64,000 bases of DNA. It comes from Amycolatopsis sp. GM8 (GTDB taxonomy: Bacteria > Actinomycetota > Actinomycetes > Mycobacteriales > Pseudonocardiaceae). The stretch's first letter is position 1; the number at the start of each line of letters is the position of its first letter. The notes beneath the pieces were generated by a model. It worked only from the letters and a program-made list of their open reading frames with translations, did no database searches and was not told the DNA's origin. Shown piece by piece: positions 49,087-57,597 of the stretch. Both the position numbers and the translations under genes were made by a program. Location: contig NZ_JAJKFK010000001.1 of NCBI RefSeq assembly GCF_021653975.1, positions 712,863-776,862 of the forward strand. The letters are read 5' to 3'.

Positions 49087-49311
49087 TCAGCCTGCCGATG
49101 CTTCGAGGTCGGCCAGTGCCGCGGCGGCCCGGAAGAACTTGTTACGCCCCAGGTCGCGCACGGTCTTGATGTTGAACGCTTCCTTGAGCAGTTCGCCGTC
49201 CTTGTCGGTCACCCCGGCCAGCGCTCCCACCGGGGCGTCGAGCACCTCGGGCAGCGACGACCCTTCGTACGCCTTGTCCAGCACCTTGTCCAGATTCGCG
49301 GAAATCGCCAT
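49087..49311 (-). CDS. small HhH-like protein
   Basis: 74 residues. SLPEVLDAPVGALAGVTDKDGELLKEAF and IKTVRDLGRNKFFRAAAAL resemble a helix-hairpin-helix unit of the kind that senses or binds nucleic acid, but no catalytic part is attached. It is a conserved-looking stand-alone protein of unknown role. GGAGCTGTGACGC precedes the ATG, with GGAG eight to nine bases away. Confidence 0.7.
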   Translation of the reverse strand: MAISANLDKVLDKAYEGSSLPEVLDAPVGALAGVTDKDGELLKEAFNIKTVRDLGRNKFFRAAAALADLEASAG

Positions 49312-49418
49312 GCGTCACAGCTCCTTCATCGTCGAGGGGACAAAGCGAGTGTCGCCGCTGCCAAGGCGTCTCGCTCGGTAAGGACGGCCGATCTGACCCA
49401 TGTGAGCGACCCGGACCC

Positions 49419-50312
49419 TCACTCACGCAGGTAACTGATCGCGAGCGCCACGACGAGCAGGGCGGCGCCGGTCCAGCCGGTCACGCCCAGTTCGTCGTGC
49501 AGCAGCACCGCGGACAACACCGCCGCCGTCAGTGGTTCCAGCAGTGCCGACAGCGCCGCGACGACAGGCGACGCTGTGCGCAGCGCCAGGAAGTACGCGC
49601 CGTACGCGATTCCTGTTGGTACCAGGGCGAAGTACAGCGCGACCGCGAGCACGTCCGGGCGCAGCGGGATCGCCATGCCGAACACCAGCGCGAGCGGCAA
49701 CAGCAGCAGACCGCCGAACAGCAGGCCGAAAGCCGTGGTACAGAAGGAATCCAGGCCCGGCACCGGACGGCGGGTGACCAGGGTGATCGTCGCGAACCCG
49801 GCGCCGGCGGCGAGCGCGAGCGCCACCCCGGCAGACAACCGGCCACCGCCCGGGACACCTTCCGGGGACCAGGTCAGCAGCACCAGCCCGGCCACCGCGA
49901 CCGTCATCGACACCAGTGTCATGGTGCCCGGACGGCGGCGATGCCGGATCGCCGTGGCCAGCGCGACGAACACGGGCACGCTGCCGATGGTGATCATCGT
50001 GGCGATGCTGACCGAGGTCAGCGTGACCGCCCCGAAGTAGCAGGCCTGGAACTGCGCGAGCAGCGCCCCGGCGACGACCAGCCGGCACAGCACCGGCTTC
50101 GTCCATTGTGGACGGCGCCCGGCCAGTAGCAGGAACAGCACGGTGCAGCACCCGCCCAGCAGCAGCCGGTAGGTCGCGACCGGCAACGGGGCCAGCCCGG
50201 CCTTCGAGGCCAGGATGCTGCCGGACAGACCGCCGGTACCCCACAGGATGCCGGCGAGGATCAGCGCGAACGCCGACCGGCCGCGCGCGGGCGCGGCAAG
50301 GGATGTGGACAT
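49419..50312 (-). CDS. EamA/DMT family exporter
   Basis: 297 residues, ten hydrophobic segments in two EamA repeats (FALILAGILWGTGGLSGSIL at the start, LALAAGAGFATITLVTRR at the start of the second). DMT proteins of this kind export amino acids or other metabolites. GGAGCG lies nine bases before the ATG. The 215-bp leader holds a riboswitch-like set of stems, so the exporter may be switched by its own substrate (inference). Confidence 0.9.
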   Translation of the reverse strand: MSTSLAAPARGRSAFALILAGILWGTGGLSGSILASKAGLAPLPVATYRLLLGGCCTVLFLLLAGRRPQWTKPVLCRLVVAGALLAQFQACYFGAVTLTSVSIATMITIGSVPVFVALATAIRHRRRPGTMTLVSMTVAVAGLVLLTWSPEGVPGGGRLSAGVALALAAGAGFATITLVTRRPVPGLDSFCTTAFGLLFGGLLLLPLALVFGMAIPLRPDVLAVALYFALVPTGIAYGAYFLALRTASPVVAALSALLEPLTAAVLSAVLLHDELGVTGWTGAALLVVALAISYLRE

Positions 50313-50350
50313 GAAGGATCGCTCCAGCGTCGAAGTGTCAGGACAGCCGA

Positions 50351-50520
50351 CGCGGGGCGAAAACGCTTACCCGGTAATCGCCCCGCTAGGCGCGGGGCGG
50401 TGGGGTGACGCGGTAGATCCGGTGCCTGTTACCAATCCGGTCGAAAGGTAGGCACACCCACATCAACCGGAAGCGCCCTACACAAGGCGGATCGCCGTGA
50501 CTGTCGGCCGGATTGGTACC
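50351..50520 (-). ncRNA. candidate structured leader (riboswitch-like) of the EamA gene
   Basis: On the minus strand, a closing stem pairs 50518-50508 with 50440-50430 (11 bp perfect, extending to 14 with one wobble) around a 67-base interior. Then come three arms: C (50399-50392), B (50386-50378) and A (50360-50352). B pairs with C (8 bp, five-base loop) or with A (9 bp, 17-base loop), not both. That is an aptamer-plus-switch layout. It matches no riboswitch class I know by sequence. Confidence 0.5.
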
Positions 50521-50527
50521 CATAGGC

Positions 50528-52192
50528 TCAGTAGTCCAGTTCGGCTAGTTGTGCGCGGAGGGTGTCGAGCCCCATCCCGCCGAGGCGGAGGGCCTTGGTG
50601 TGGAAGTCCTTGATGTCGAAGGAAGATCCTTGCCGCCGGCGGGCGTCCTCGCGGGCTTCGAGCCACAGCCGCTCGCCCAGTTTGTACGCGGGCGCCTGGC
50701 CGGGCCAGCCGAGGTAGCGATCGATCTCGTCGTGCACGAGCGGCGGGTCGGTGATCGTGCGGGTCAGCATGAACTCCAGGCCCAGCTCCGGCGTCCACCG
50801 CTCGCCCTCGTGGAAGCCGGTGCCGGCCGGGATCTCCAGTTCGAGGTGCATACCGAAGTCGACCAGCACCCGCCCGGCGCGGAACAGTTGCTCCGAGAGC
50901 ATGCCGAACAGGTTGCCGTCGTCGGAGAGGTAGCCCAGGTCCTGCATGAGCCGCTCGGCGTACAGCGCCCAGCCTTCGCCATGTCCGGACGTGAAGGCCA
51001 TCAGCCGCTGGAACCGGTTCAGCGAGCGCTCGTACACGCCCGTCCCGATCTGCAGGTGATGTCCGGGCACACCCTCGTGGTAGACGGTGCTGACCTCGCG
51101 CCAGGTGGAGAACTCGTCGCGGCCCGGCGGCAGCGACCACCACATCCGGCCGGGACGGGAGAAGTCCTCGCTCGGCCCGGTGTAGTACGCACCAGCGCCG
51201 CCACCCGGCGGGGCGATCATGCATTCGAGCGCCATCACCTCGTCGGGGATCTCGAAGTGCTTGCCGCGCAACGCTTTCAGCGCGCTGTCGGACAGATCCT
51301 GCATCCACTGCCGGAACTCGTCCCTGCCCCGCACGCGATAGCGCGGGTCGGCGTCGAGCGCCTCGGCGGTCTCGGCGAGTGACGCGCCCGGCTTGAGACG
51401 CGCGGCGACCTGGCGCATTTCCGTTTCCAGGCGGGAGAACTCGCCCCAGCCCCACTCGTAGGCCTCGCGCGGGTCGAGCGCGGCGCCGATGAAATACCGC
51501 GACCACAGCCGATACGCGTCTTCGCCGACTGCGTCCTTGGTGCGTGCCTTGGGTCCGAGCTCCGCGCGCAGGAACCCGGCGAGTTCGGCATACCCCTCGC
51601 TCGCCGTGCGGGCGCCGCGCTCCAGATCGGCGCGCAGGACTTCCGGCACGTCGGCGATGAGGTTCTCGAAGAAACTCTTCTCCCCCTTCAGGCCCGCCCA
51701 GGTCTCGGCCTGTTCGGCGACCTTCGTGACCTGGCGCAGCGCGGGCGGGTTACCCGCGTCCGCGGCGGCGAGCAGGGAGGCGCGAACGCCGTCGAGGGCT
51801 TCGGCGACCTTTCCGAGCCGCGCGGAGATGTTCGCCCACTGCTCTTCGGTGTCGGTCGGCATGAGGTCGAACACCGAGCGCAGGTCCTGGACCGGGCTGG
51901 CTATCACGTTGAGGGAGGCCTCGTCGAGACCGGCTTCGTAGATCTCCACGTCCAGCCCGACGCGTTCGGTGAAGACGGCCTTCGCGGCACGCGCGGCAGG
52001 GTCGGTGACTTCGGTGCCGGCGATCGCGGCCAGCGCCCGCCGGGCGATCGCGGCGCGCGCGGCGTGCCCTTCGGGCGAGTAGTCGGACATCTGGTCGTCG
52101 TACCCGGGGATGCCCATCTCGGTCGCCGCCAGCGGATGCGCCGCCGCGAAATCGTCGACGAACTGGTCGCTGACCTCGTGCACAGATGCCAT
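50528..52192 (-). CDS. DUF885 metallopeptidase-like protein
   Basis: 554 residues. The zinc motif HEGVPGHHLQ and the following TSGHGEGWALYAERLM mark the DUF885 family, which includes probable carboxypeptidase or dipeptidase enzymes. No signal peptide is visible, so it is cytoplasmic. I chose ATG 52192 (MASVHEVSDQ); TAAGTT lies seven bases upstream, and the longer frame has no ribosome site. Confidence 0.85.
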   Translation of the reverse strand: MASVHEVSDQFVDDFAAAHPLAATEMGIPGYDDQMSDYSPEGHAARAAIARRALAAIAGTEVTDPAARAAKAVFTERVGLDVEIYEAGLDEASLNVIASPVQDLRSVFDLMPTDTEEQWANISARLGKVAEALDGVRASLLAAADAGNPPALRQVTKVAEQAETWAGLKGEKSFFENLIADVPEVLRADLERGARTASEGYAELAGFLRAELGPKARTKDAVGEDAYRLWSRYFIGAALDPREAYEWGWGEFSRLETEMRQVAARLKPGASLAETAEALDADPRYRVRGRDEFRQWMQDLSDSALKALRGKHFEIPDEVMALECMIAPPGGGAGAYYTGPSEDFSRPGRMWWSLPPGRDEFSTWREVSTVYHEGVPGHHLQIGTGVYERSLNRFQRLMAFTSGHGEGWALYAERLMQDLGYLSDDGNLFGMLSEQLFRAGRVLVDFGMHLELEIPAGTGFHEGERWTPELGLEFMLTRTITDPPLVHDEIDRYLGWPGQAPAYKLGERLWLEAREDARRRQGSSFDIKDFHTKALRLGGMGLDTLRAQLAELDY

Positions 52193-52229
52193 GCGGCCCA
52201 ACTTACCGGTCCGCGGCAAGCCGGTTTTT

Positions 52230-53114
52230 CTACGCCCGCGCGGGCACCAGACCCAGCCGGTGCACGACCTCGCGCGTGGCCTTCGACCGGTTGAACGTGT
52301 AGAAGTGCAGGTCCGGCACGCCCTCGGCGACGAGCCGCTCGCACAGCTCGGTGACCACGTCGAGCCCCTCGGCGCGGAAGGCCTTCGGGTCGTTCTCCAG
52401 CGGTTCGAGCCGGTCCAGCAGCCACTGCGGGCAGGACGCGCCGGACAGCTTGATCGTGGTCTTCAGCGTGCGCGGCGTGGTCAGCGGCATCACGCCCGGG
52501 ATGAGCAGCGCGTCGCTGCCCGCCGCGGCCACCCGGTCCCGCAGCCGCAGGAAGTCCTCGGCCTCGAAGAACAGCTGGGCGATGCCGAAGTCCGCGCCCG
52601 CGTTGAACTTGCGCACGAGATACCTGGTGTCCGTGTCCAGATCGGCCGAGCGGGGGTGCCCGTAGGGGAATGCGGACACGCCGACGCAGAAGTCGCCCAG
52701 CGAACGGACGAGCTCGACCAGCTCCTCCGCGTAGTTCAGGCCGTCGGGGTGCGCGACCCAGTCGCCGTACGGGTCACCCGGCGGGTCACCGCGCAGCGCC
52801 AGGATGTTGCGCACGCCGACCGCCGCGTACCAGCCGATCACGTTGCGCAGCTCGGCGACCGAGTGGTTCACCGCGGTCAGGTGCGCCATCGGCACCAGCG
52901 TGGTCTCGGTGGCGACGCGGGCGATGTTGCGGATCGTGCCGTCGCGGCTCGAACCGCCCGCGCCGTAGGTGATCGACATGTAGGCCGGGTCGAGCGTCTC
53001 CAGCTCGCGGATCGAGCGCCACAACACGGCCTCGTCGGCGGCGTCGCGGGGCGGCATGAACTCCACGGAGAACACCGGAGACGTGCCCTGCAGGCGCTCG
53101 ACGACCGATTTCAT
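52230..53114 (-). CDS. metF: methylenetetrahydrofolate reductase
   Basis: 294 residues. A TIM barrel with FSVEFMPPRD (catalytic Glu), MSITYGAGGS, ILALRGDPPG, and the FAD-site DFGIAQLFFEAEDF. It makes 5-methyl-THF for methionine synthesis. TAGTAT ends six bases before the ATG, so translation is likely leaderless. A palindrome overlaps the -35 region. Confidence 0.95.
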   Translation of the reverse strand: MKSVVERLQGTSPVFSVEFMPPRDAADEAVLWRSIRELETLDPAYMSITYGAGGSSRDGTIRNIARVATETTLVPMAHLTAVNHSVAELRNVIGWYAAVGVRNILALRGDPPGDPYGDWVAHPDGLNYAEELVELVRSLGDFCVGVSAFPYGHPRSADLDTDTRYLVRKFNAGADFGIAQLFFEAEDFLRLRDRVAAAGSDALLIPGVMPLTTPRTLKTTIKLSGASCPQWLLDRLEPLENDPKAFRAEGLDVVTELCERLVAEGVPDLHFYTFNRSKATREVVHRLGLVPARA

Positions 53115-53154
53115 ACCCTGATACTAATGGCGCGGCAGGCACGCGACATATGTC
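53115..53154 (-). promoter_or_regulatory. metF promoter with palindromic site
   Basis: TAGTAT (minus strand, 53126-53121) is six bases from the metF ATG. The perfect palindrome GACATATGTC (53145-53154) covers the expected -35 position, so a dimeric repressor there could block metF. Confidence 0.45.
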
Positions 53155-53225
53155 TTAGGTCCCGGTTTTCGGGTTGTCGCAGGAGCGAGTTCAGCCCAGC
53201 CAGAGCAGAACGAGCACGTCGACTG

Positions 53226-54227
53226 TCACGTCCCCGCGGGGGCGAGTTCGCCCTCGGGGATTTCGGCGGCCCAGCGGCGGGCGAGTACCGCGCAGATCAT
53301 CAGCTGGGCCTGGTGGAACAGCATCAGCGGCAGCACGATCAGCCCCACGGTGTGCGCGGGGAACAGCACCGTGGCCATCGGCAGCCCGCTGGCCAGGCTC
53401 TTCTTCGAGCCGCAGAAGATGATCGCGATCCGGTCCTCGCGGGAGAAGCCGAGGCGCGGGGTGACGAATTTCAGCACGCCCAGCACCACGAAGAACAGCA
53501 CCAGGTTCACCGCGAGCAGCCCCACCAGCGACAGCCAGCTGAGCTGGTGCCAGATCCCGGCGACGACGCCCTCGCTGAACGCGGTGTAGACGATGATCAG
53601 GATGACACTGCGGTCGGCCCGGCCGAGCACTTTCTTGTGCGCGGTGATCCAGCCGCCGATCCAGCGCCGCAGCAGCTGGCCCGCGACGAACGGCACCAGC
53701 AGCTGCAGCACGATCGACGTGAGCGCGTGCAGCGAAAACCCCGAACCGGTCGTGTGCAGCAGCAGGCCCACCAGCAGCGGGGTGAGGATGATGCCGATGA
53801 TGCTGGAGAACGACGCGGCGCAGATCGCGGCCGCGACGTTGCCGCGCGCGATCGAGGTGAACGCGATCGAGGAGTTCACCGTGGACGGCAGCGCGCACAG
53901 GAAGATCACGCCGGCCGCCAGCGCCGGGGTCAGCACCGACGGCACGAGCAGCTTCGCGCCCAGGCCCAGCAGCGGGAACAGCACGAAGGTCGCGACCAGG
54001 ATGGTCAGGTGCAGCCGCCAGTGCTTGAGCCCGGCCATCGCCTCCGCTGTGGACAGTCGCGCCCCGTAGAGAAAGAACAGCGCGCCGACCCCGATCGTGC
54101 TCACGGTCGAGGCGATGTCGGCGCCCTGACCCCGCGCCGGCAGCAGGCAGGCGACGCCCACCGCGGCCAGGATGGCGAGGATGAACGGGTCGATCCGGCT
54201 CTTCGTGAGCAGCGCGGCCCCACGCAT
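53226..54227 (-). CDS. bile acid:sodium symporter family protein (YfeH/SLC10A7-like)
   Basis: 333 residues, about ten membrane segments. Family blocks are FFLYGARLSTAEAMAGLKHW, LCALPSTVNSSIAFTSIARGN and FCGSKKSLASGLPMA. The SLC10A7/YfeH branch is distinct from true bile-acid carriers and its substrates are poorly known. GGGAG is about six bases before the ATG. It is divergent from a LysR gene that probably controls it. Confidence 0.88.
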   Translation of the reverse strand: MRGAALLTKSRIDPFILAILAAVGVACLLPARGQGADIASTVSTIGVGALFFLYGARLSTAEAMAGLKHWRLHLTILVATFVLFPLLGLGAKLLVPSVLTPALAAGVIFLCALPSTVNSSIAFTSIARGNVAAAICAASFSSIIGIILTPLLVGLLLHTTGSGFSLHALTSIVLQLLVPFVAGQLLRRWIGGWITAHKKVLGRADRSVILIIVYTAFSEGVVAGIWHQLSWLSLVGLLAVNLVLFFVVLGVLKFVTPRLGFSREDRIAIIFCGSKKSLASGLPMATVLFPAHTVGLIVLPLMLFHQAQLMICAVLARRWAAEIPEGELAPAGT

Positions 54228-54300
54228 GAATGCTCCCTTCGCTCACTGGATCTCCCGATCATCCGTTCGGCCACACCGATTGTGAAGTATGATCGCTGCC

Positions 54301-54331
54301 ATAACTGTTATCACGGCACGTGATATACGGT
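54301..54331. promoter_or_regulatory. LysR operator region
   Basis: Two perfect palindromes adjoin: ATAAC-T-GTTAT (54301-54311) and TATCACG-GCA-CGTGATA (54309-54325), sharing three bases. They lie between the divergent symporter and LysR starts. TACGGT (54326-54331) is seven bases before the LysR GTG, so the regulator can cover its own promoter. Confidence 0.65.
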
Positions 54332-54338
54332 TTTCAGC

Positions 54339-55199
54339 GTGCTCGATCCGGTGTGGCTCAAGACCTTTCTCGTGGTCGCCGAGACCCGCAGTTTCACGCG
54401 CGCCGCGCAGCGCCTCGGACTCCGGCAATCGACCGTCAGCCAGCACATTCGCAAGCTCGAACAGGCCAGCACGCAACAGCTTTTCGTGCGGGACACGCAT
54501 TCGGTCGAGCTGACTCCGGACGGCGAGGCGATGCTCGGTTTCGCGAGCAACGTCATCGACACGATCGACCGCGCTATGAGCTATTTCACAGGCACCGAAC
54601 TACGCGGAAGGGTGCGATTCGGCGCCTCCGAGGACTTCGTGGCGGGGCCGCTGCCGGAGATCCTCGGCGAGTTCCGCCGCTCGCATCCGCAGGTCGACCT
54701 GGAGCTGACCGTCGCGCTGTCCGGTGTGCTGCACGAACAACTGCGCGCGGGCGAGCTCGATCTGGTGCTGTGCAAGCGGCAGGCGGGCGGAGACGCCGCC
54801 GGTGCATTGTGGACGGAGCCGCTGGTCTGGGCCGGGCGCCCGGGCATCGAGCTGGATCCGGGCGATCCGGTGCCGCTGATCGCGTACCCGCCGCCGAGCA
54901 TCACCCGCGCGCGTGCGCTGGAAGCGTTGCAGCGCAACGGAAAGCACTCGCGGATCGTGTGCACCAGCGGCAGCCTCAACGGGTTGCGCGCCGCGGCGCT
55001 GGCGGGGCTCGGCGTCGTCGTGTTCGCCCGCAGCCTCGTCCCGGACGGTCTCGTCGAGCTGCCGGAAGGGCACGGGCTGCCGGATCCGGGCTCGGTCGAT
55101 TTCATCCTGAGCGCGCGGCGTTCGGCGCTGACCGGCCCCGCGGCCGCGTTATCCGAGGCGATCCAGGCCGGCGCCGGCCGGCTGCACGCCGCGCCCTGA
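54339..55199 (+). CDS. LysR family transcriptional regulator
   Basis: 286 residues. An N-terminal winged helix (LKTFLVVAETRSFTRAAQRLG, QSTVSQHIRKLE) precedes a periplasmic-binding-like ligand domain from about residue 90. The gene is divergent from the symporter. Its 3' end overlaps the convergent AraC gene by 51 bp, longer than usual in this window, so the AraC tail may be shorter than given. Confidence 0.92.
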   Translation: MLDPVWLKTFLVVAETRSFTRAAQRLGLRQSTVSQHIRKLEQASTQQLFVRDTHSVELTPDGEAMLGFASNVIDTIDRAMSYFTGTELRGRVRFGASEDFVAGPLPEILGEFRRSHPQVDLELTVALSGVLHEQLRAGELDLVLCKRQAGGDAAGALWTEPLVWAGRPGIELDPGDPVPLIAYPPPSITRARALEALQRNGKHSRIVCTSGSLNGLRAAALAGLGVVVFARSLVPDGLVELPEGHGLPDPGSVDFILSARRSALTGPAAALSEAIQAGAGRLHAAP

Positions 55200-55871
55200 C
55201 CGTTCGGCGAGGAGCGCGCCCGGGGTGAGCCCGGCGAGCGCACGGACTTCGCGGGTCAGATGAGCCTGGTCGGCGTAACCGGCCACGGCGGCTAGATCCG
55301 CCAGCCCGGCTTTGCTCGTGTCGGCGGCGTGCAGGAAACGCTGGAACCGGCCGACCCGCTGCACCGCCTTCGGGCTGATCCCGGTGTGGTCGAGGAAAAG
55401 CCGTCGCAGGTGCCGTTCGGTGAGCCCGAGTCCGGCGGCGACTTCGGCGACCGCCGTCTCGGCCGACCACAGCTCGCGCACCGCCCGCCGCACCCGCGCG
55501 TCGACGGGGGCCGGCCGCAGGACGTCCGGGAAGCGTCCGGCCCACACCTGTTCGGCGACCGCACGCGCCACCCGATCGGGTAGTACTGCGGTCAACGGCA
55601 GCGTCCGGTCCCGCAACTCCCGCGCCGGCAGCCGGAGCAGGGGCCCGAGCGCCTCGGTCCGGAACCGGAGACCGCGCAGGTGAGAGCCCTCGGGCAGCGG
55701 TACCAGGTCGACCCGCATCGTCGGCCCCACCACCAGCGTTTCGCCGTCAGCGGACACGATCACGTCCGAGCAGCCGTCCGGGACCACGCGCTGCACGTCG
55801 TCGGCCGACGTGCGCTGCTCCCACCAGCAGCGGACCACGCCAGGCCCCTGACGTTCGCGGTAGAACGACAC
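55149..55871 (-). CDS. AraC family transcriptional regulator
   Basis: About 240 residues. The N-terminal part (VSFYRERQGPGVVRCWWEQ, then VVPDGCSDVIVSADG) is the DUF6597-type domain, and the C-terminal AraC double helix-turn-helix spans TAVAEVAAGLGLTERHLRRLF and LAAVAGYADQAHLTREVRAL. I chose GTG 55871 because TACTCG lies six bases upstream; a longer reading to 55991 would run through the divergent promoter. Confidence 0.85.
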   Translation of the reverse strand: MSFYRERQGPGVVRCWWEQRTSADDVQRVVPDGCSDVIVSADGETLVVGPTMRVDLVPLPEGSHLRGLRFRTEALGPLLRLPARELRDRTLPLTAVLPDRVARAVAEQVWAGRFPDVLRPAPVDARVRRAVRELWSAETAVAEVAAGLGLTERHLRRLFLDHTGISPKAVQRVGRFQRFLHAADTSKAGLADLAAVAGYADQAHLTREVRALAGLTPGALLAERSGRGVQPAGAGLDRLG

Positions 55872-55956
55872 CTGCCGAGTATGACCGCGGTAGGTAACGG
55901 TCGCCGGTAACCGAACGACTACTCCCCTGTCCCGACCAAGAACGAACGGGGAACGG

Positions 55957-56760
55957 ATGATCCGGGTACTCGGTGTGCATGGCATCGGCACCCACCGCTA
56001 CCACCGCCGAACAGGTTCGCCCGAACAGGCGGCGACCGCACTCGCGACGGACTGGTTCCGTCACCTCGGCACAGCCATGCCCGCGAACTCGTCCGTCGAC
56101 CTGCGAGTCGCGTACTACGCGCACCTGCTGCACCCCGAGTCCGGCCCGCCCGTGGACGAGGACCCGGCGATGCTGGCGCCTGCCGAGCAACAGCTGTTCC
56201 TCGACTGGATCGGGCTGCTGAACCCCGCGCTCGACGGGACCGTGGAGGCGGCCGGAGACTGGCTCGCCCGCACGCACGGTTCGGCCACCCGGCTGTTCGC
56301 GCTGACCTTCTGCCGCGAGCTGCACGCGTACCTGTCCGACACCGACGCCCGTGAGGCTGTGCGCCAGACCGTCGCGGAGGCGATCGACGCGGTCGAACCG
56401 GATGTCGTCGTGGCCCACTCGCTCGGCAGTGTCGTGGCGTACGAATCCCTTTGGGCACACCAGAATCGCGAAGTCGGCCTGCTCGTGACGCTCGGCAGCC
56501 CGCTGGCCATGCCCGGCGTCGTGGCCGACCAGCTGGAGCCGGGGGACGACGAGCGCCGGCCGCCACGGGTGTCCCGCTGGGTCAACCTCGCCGACCCCGG
56601 CGACATCGCCGCCGTCCCGCCCGGCGGGCTGGCGCGGCGGTTCGCGGTGGACGAGGACATCCGCATCACCGCGGGCATGTGGGAGTTCCAGACGCCCGGG
56701 GCCTACCTGCGCTCGACCGACGTCACCGGCGTGATCTTCGGCGCCGACTCGATCACTTGA
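55957..56760 (+). CDS. alpha/beta-hydrolase fold protein (lipase-like)
   Basis: 267 residues. IRVLGVHGIGTHRYHRR carries the oxyanion region and VVVAHSLGSVVAYESL the nucleophile Ser; a likely His is not certain. The pattern resembles PGAP1/lipase-like serine hydrolases. It overlaps the convergent PIG-L gene by eight bases. The substrate is unknown. Confidence 0.72.
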   Translation: MIRVLGVHGIGTHRYHRRTGSPEQAATALATDWFRHLGTAMPANSSVDLRVAYYAHLLHPESGPPVDEDPAMLAPAEQQLFLDWIGLLNPALDGTVEAAGDWLARTHGSATRLFALTFCRELHAYLSDTDAREAVRQTVAEAIDAVEPDVVVAHSLGSVVAYESLWAHQNREVGLLVTLGSPLAMPGVVADQLEPGDDERRPPRVSRWVNLADPGDIAAVPPGGLARRFAVDEDIRITAGMWEFQTPGAYLRSTDVTGVIFGADSIT

Positions 56761-57520
56761 ACAGGTCGTCGGTGACGACGCCCGGTTCCTGATCGGGCCG
56801 GATGAACCATTCGGTGCCGAACGCGACGGCGAACGCCTCGTCCGGCATCGCGAGGAAAGCCGATTCCTCGCTGATCTGGCTGGGGTGGGCCCGCATCGCC
56901 TGCCGCTTGTAGGACAGCCACGGCGTCACGTCGACCACGGTTCCGATCTCCGCCTCGGGCGTGCCGACGGCCTGCAGCTGCTCCCGCGGCGGCATGGGCT
57001 GCCCGGACCGCTCCATGCCCGCGATCATCCGCTCGCGGCTCGCGGTGGCCTGGAACACCCGTGGCGTGCCGGCGAGCTCGGCCGCGCGCATCCCGACCCG
57101 GTGTACCTGGATGTGGTCGGGGTGGCCGTAGTTCCCATGGTCGTCGTAGCAGGTCAGGACTTCCGCGTTCTCCTCGCGCAGGATCGCGGCGAGCTTCTCC
57201 GCCGCTTCCTCGACGTCCGCGGTCCAGAACGACCCGGGCGCGTCGTTGGCCGGCTCGCCCATCATCCCGGAGTCGATGTACCCGAGGAACTCGACGCGGG
57301 CGACGCCCAGAATTTCCGCCGCTGCCTCGGTTTCGGCCACCCGGCGCCGCCACAGCGGTTCGCCCTCGGCCAGGAACCCTTCGGGCACCTCGCCGTTCTC
57401 CCCTCGCGTGGCGACGACGAGCACGACGCGGTGCCCGTCCTCGTAGGCTTTGCGCATCACACCGCCACACACGATGCATTCGTCGTCGGGATGGGCATGG
57501 AAGGTCACAAGAGAGGCCAC
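56753..57520 (-). CDS. PIG-L family zinc deacetylase
   Basis: 255 residues. The zinc-binding AHPDDE occurs at the N-terminus (FHAHPDDECIVCGG) and the second ligand His in GNYGHPDHIQVH. Relatives are MshB and Mca of mycothiol metabolism and LmbE-type enzymes; the exact substrate is open. TAATCT ends six bases before the GTG at 57520, again suggesting a leaderless mRNA. Confidence 0.9.
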   Translation of the reverse strand: MASLVTFHAHPDDECIVCGGVMRKAYEDGHRVVLVVATRGENGEVPEGFLAEGEPLWRRRVAETEAAAEILGVARVEFLGYIDSGMMGEPANDAPGSFWTADVEEAAEKLAAILREENAEVLTCYDDHGNYGHPDHIQVHRVGMRAAELAGTPRVFQATASRERMIAGMERSGQPMPPREQLQAVGTPEAEIGTVVDVTPWLSYKRQAMRAHPSQISEESAFLAMPDEAFAVAFGTEWFIRPDQEPGVVTDDLFK

Positions 57521-57597
57521 GTCGCGAGATTACGTCGGTCGTCACACCGTCACCACCCCGCCGGGCGAAAGTCGCGGGAAGCCCGGACGATAGGGGC

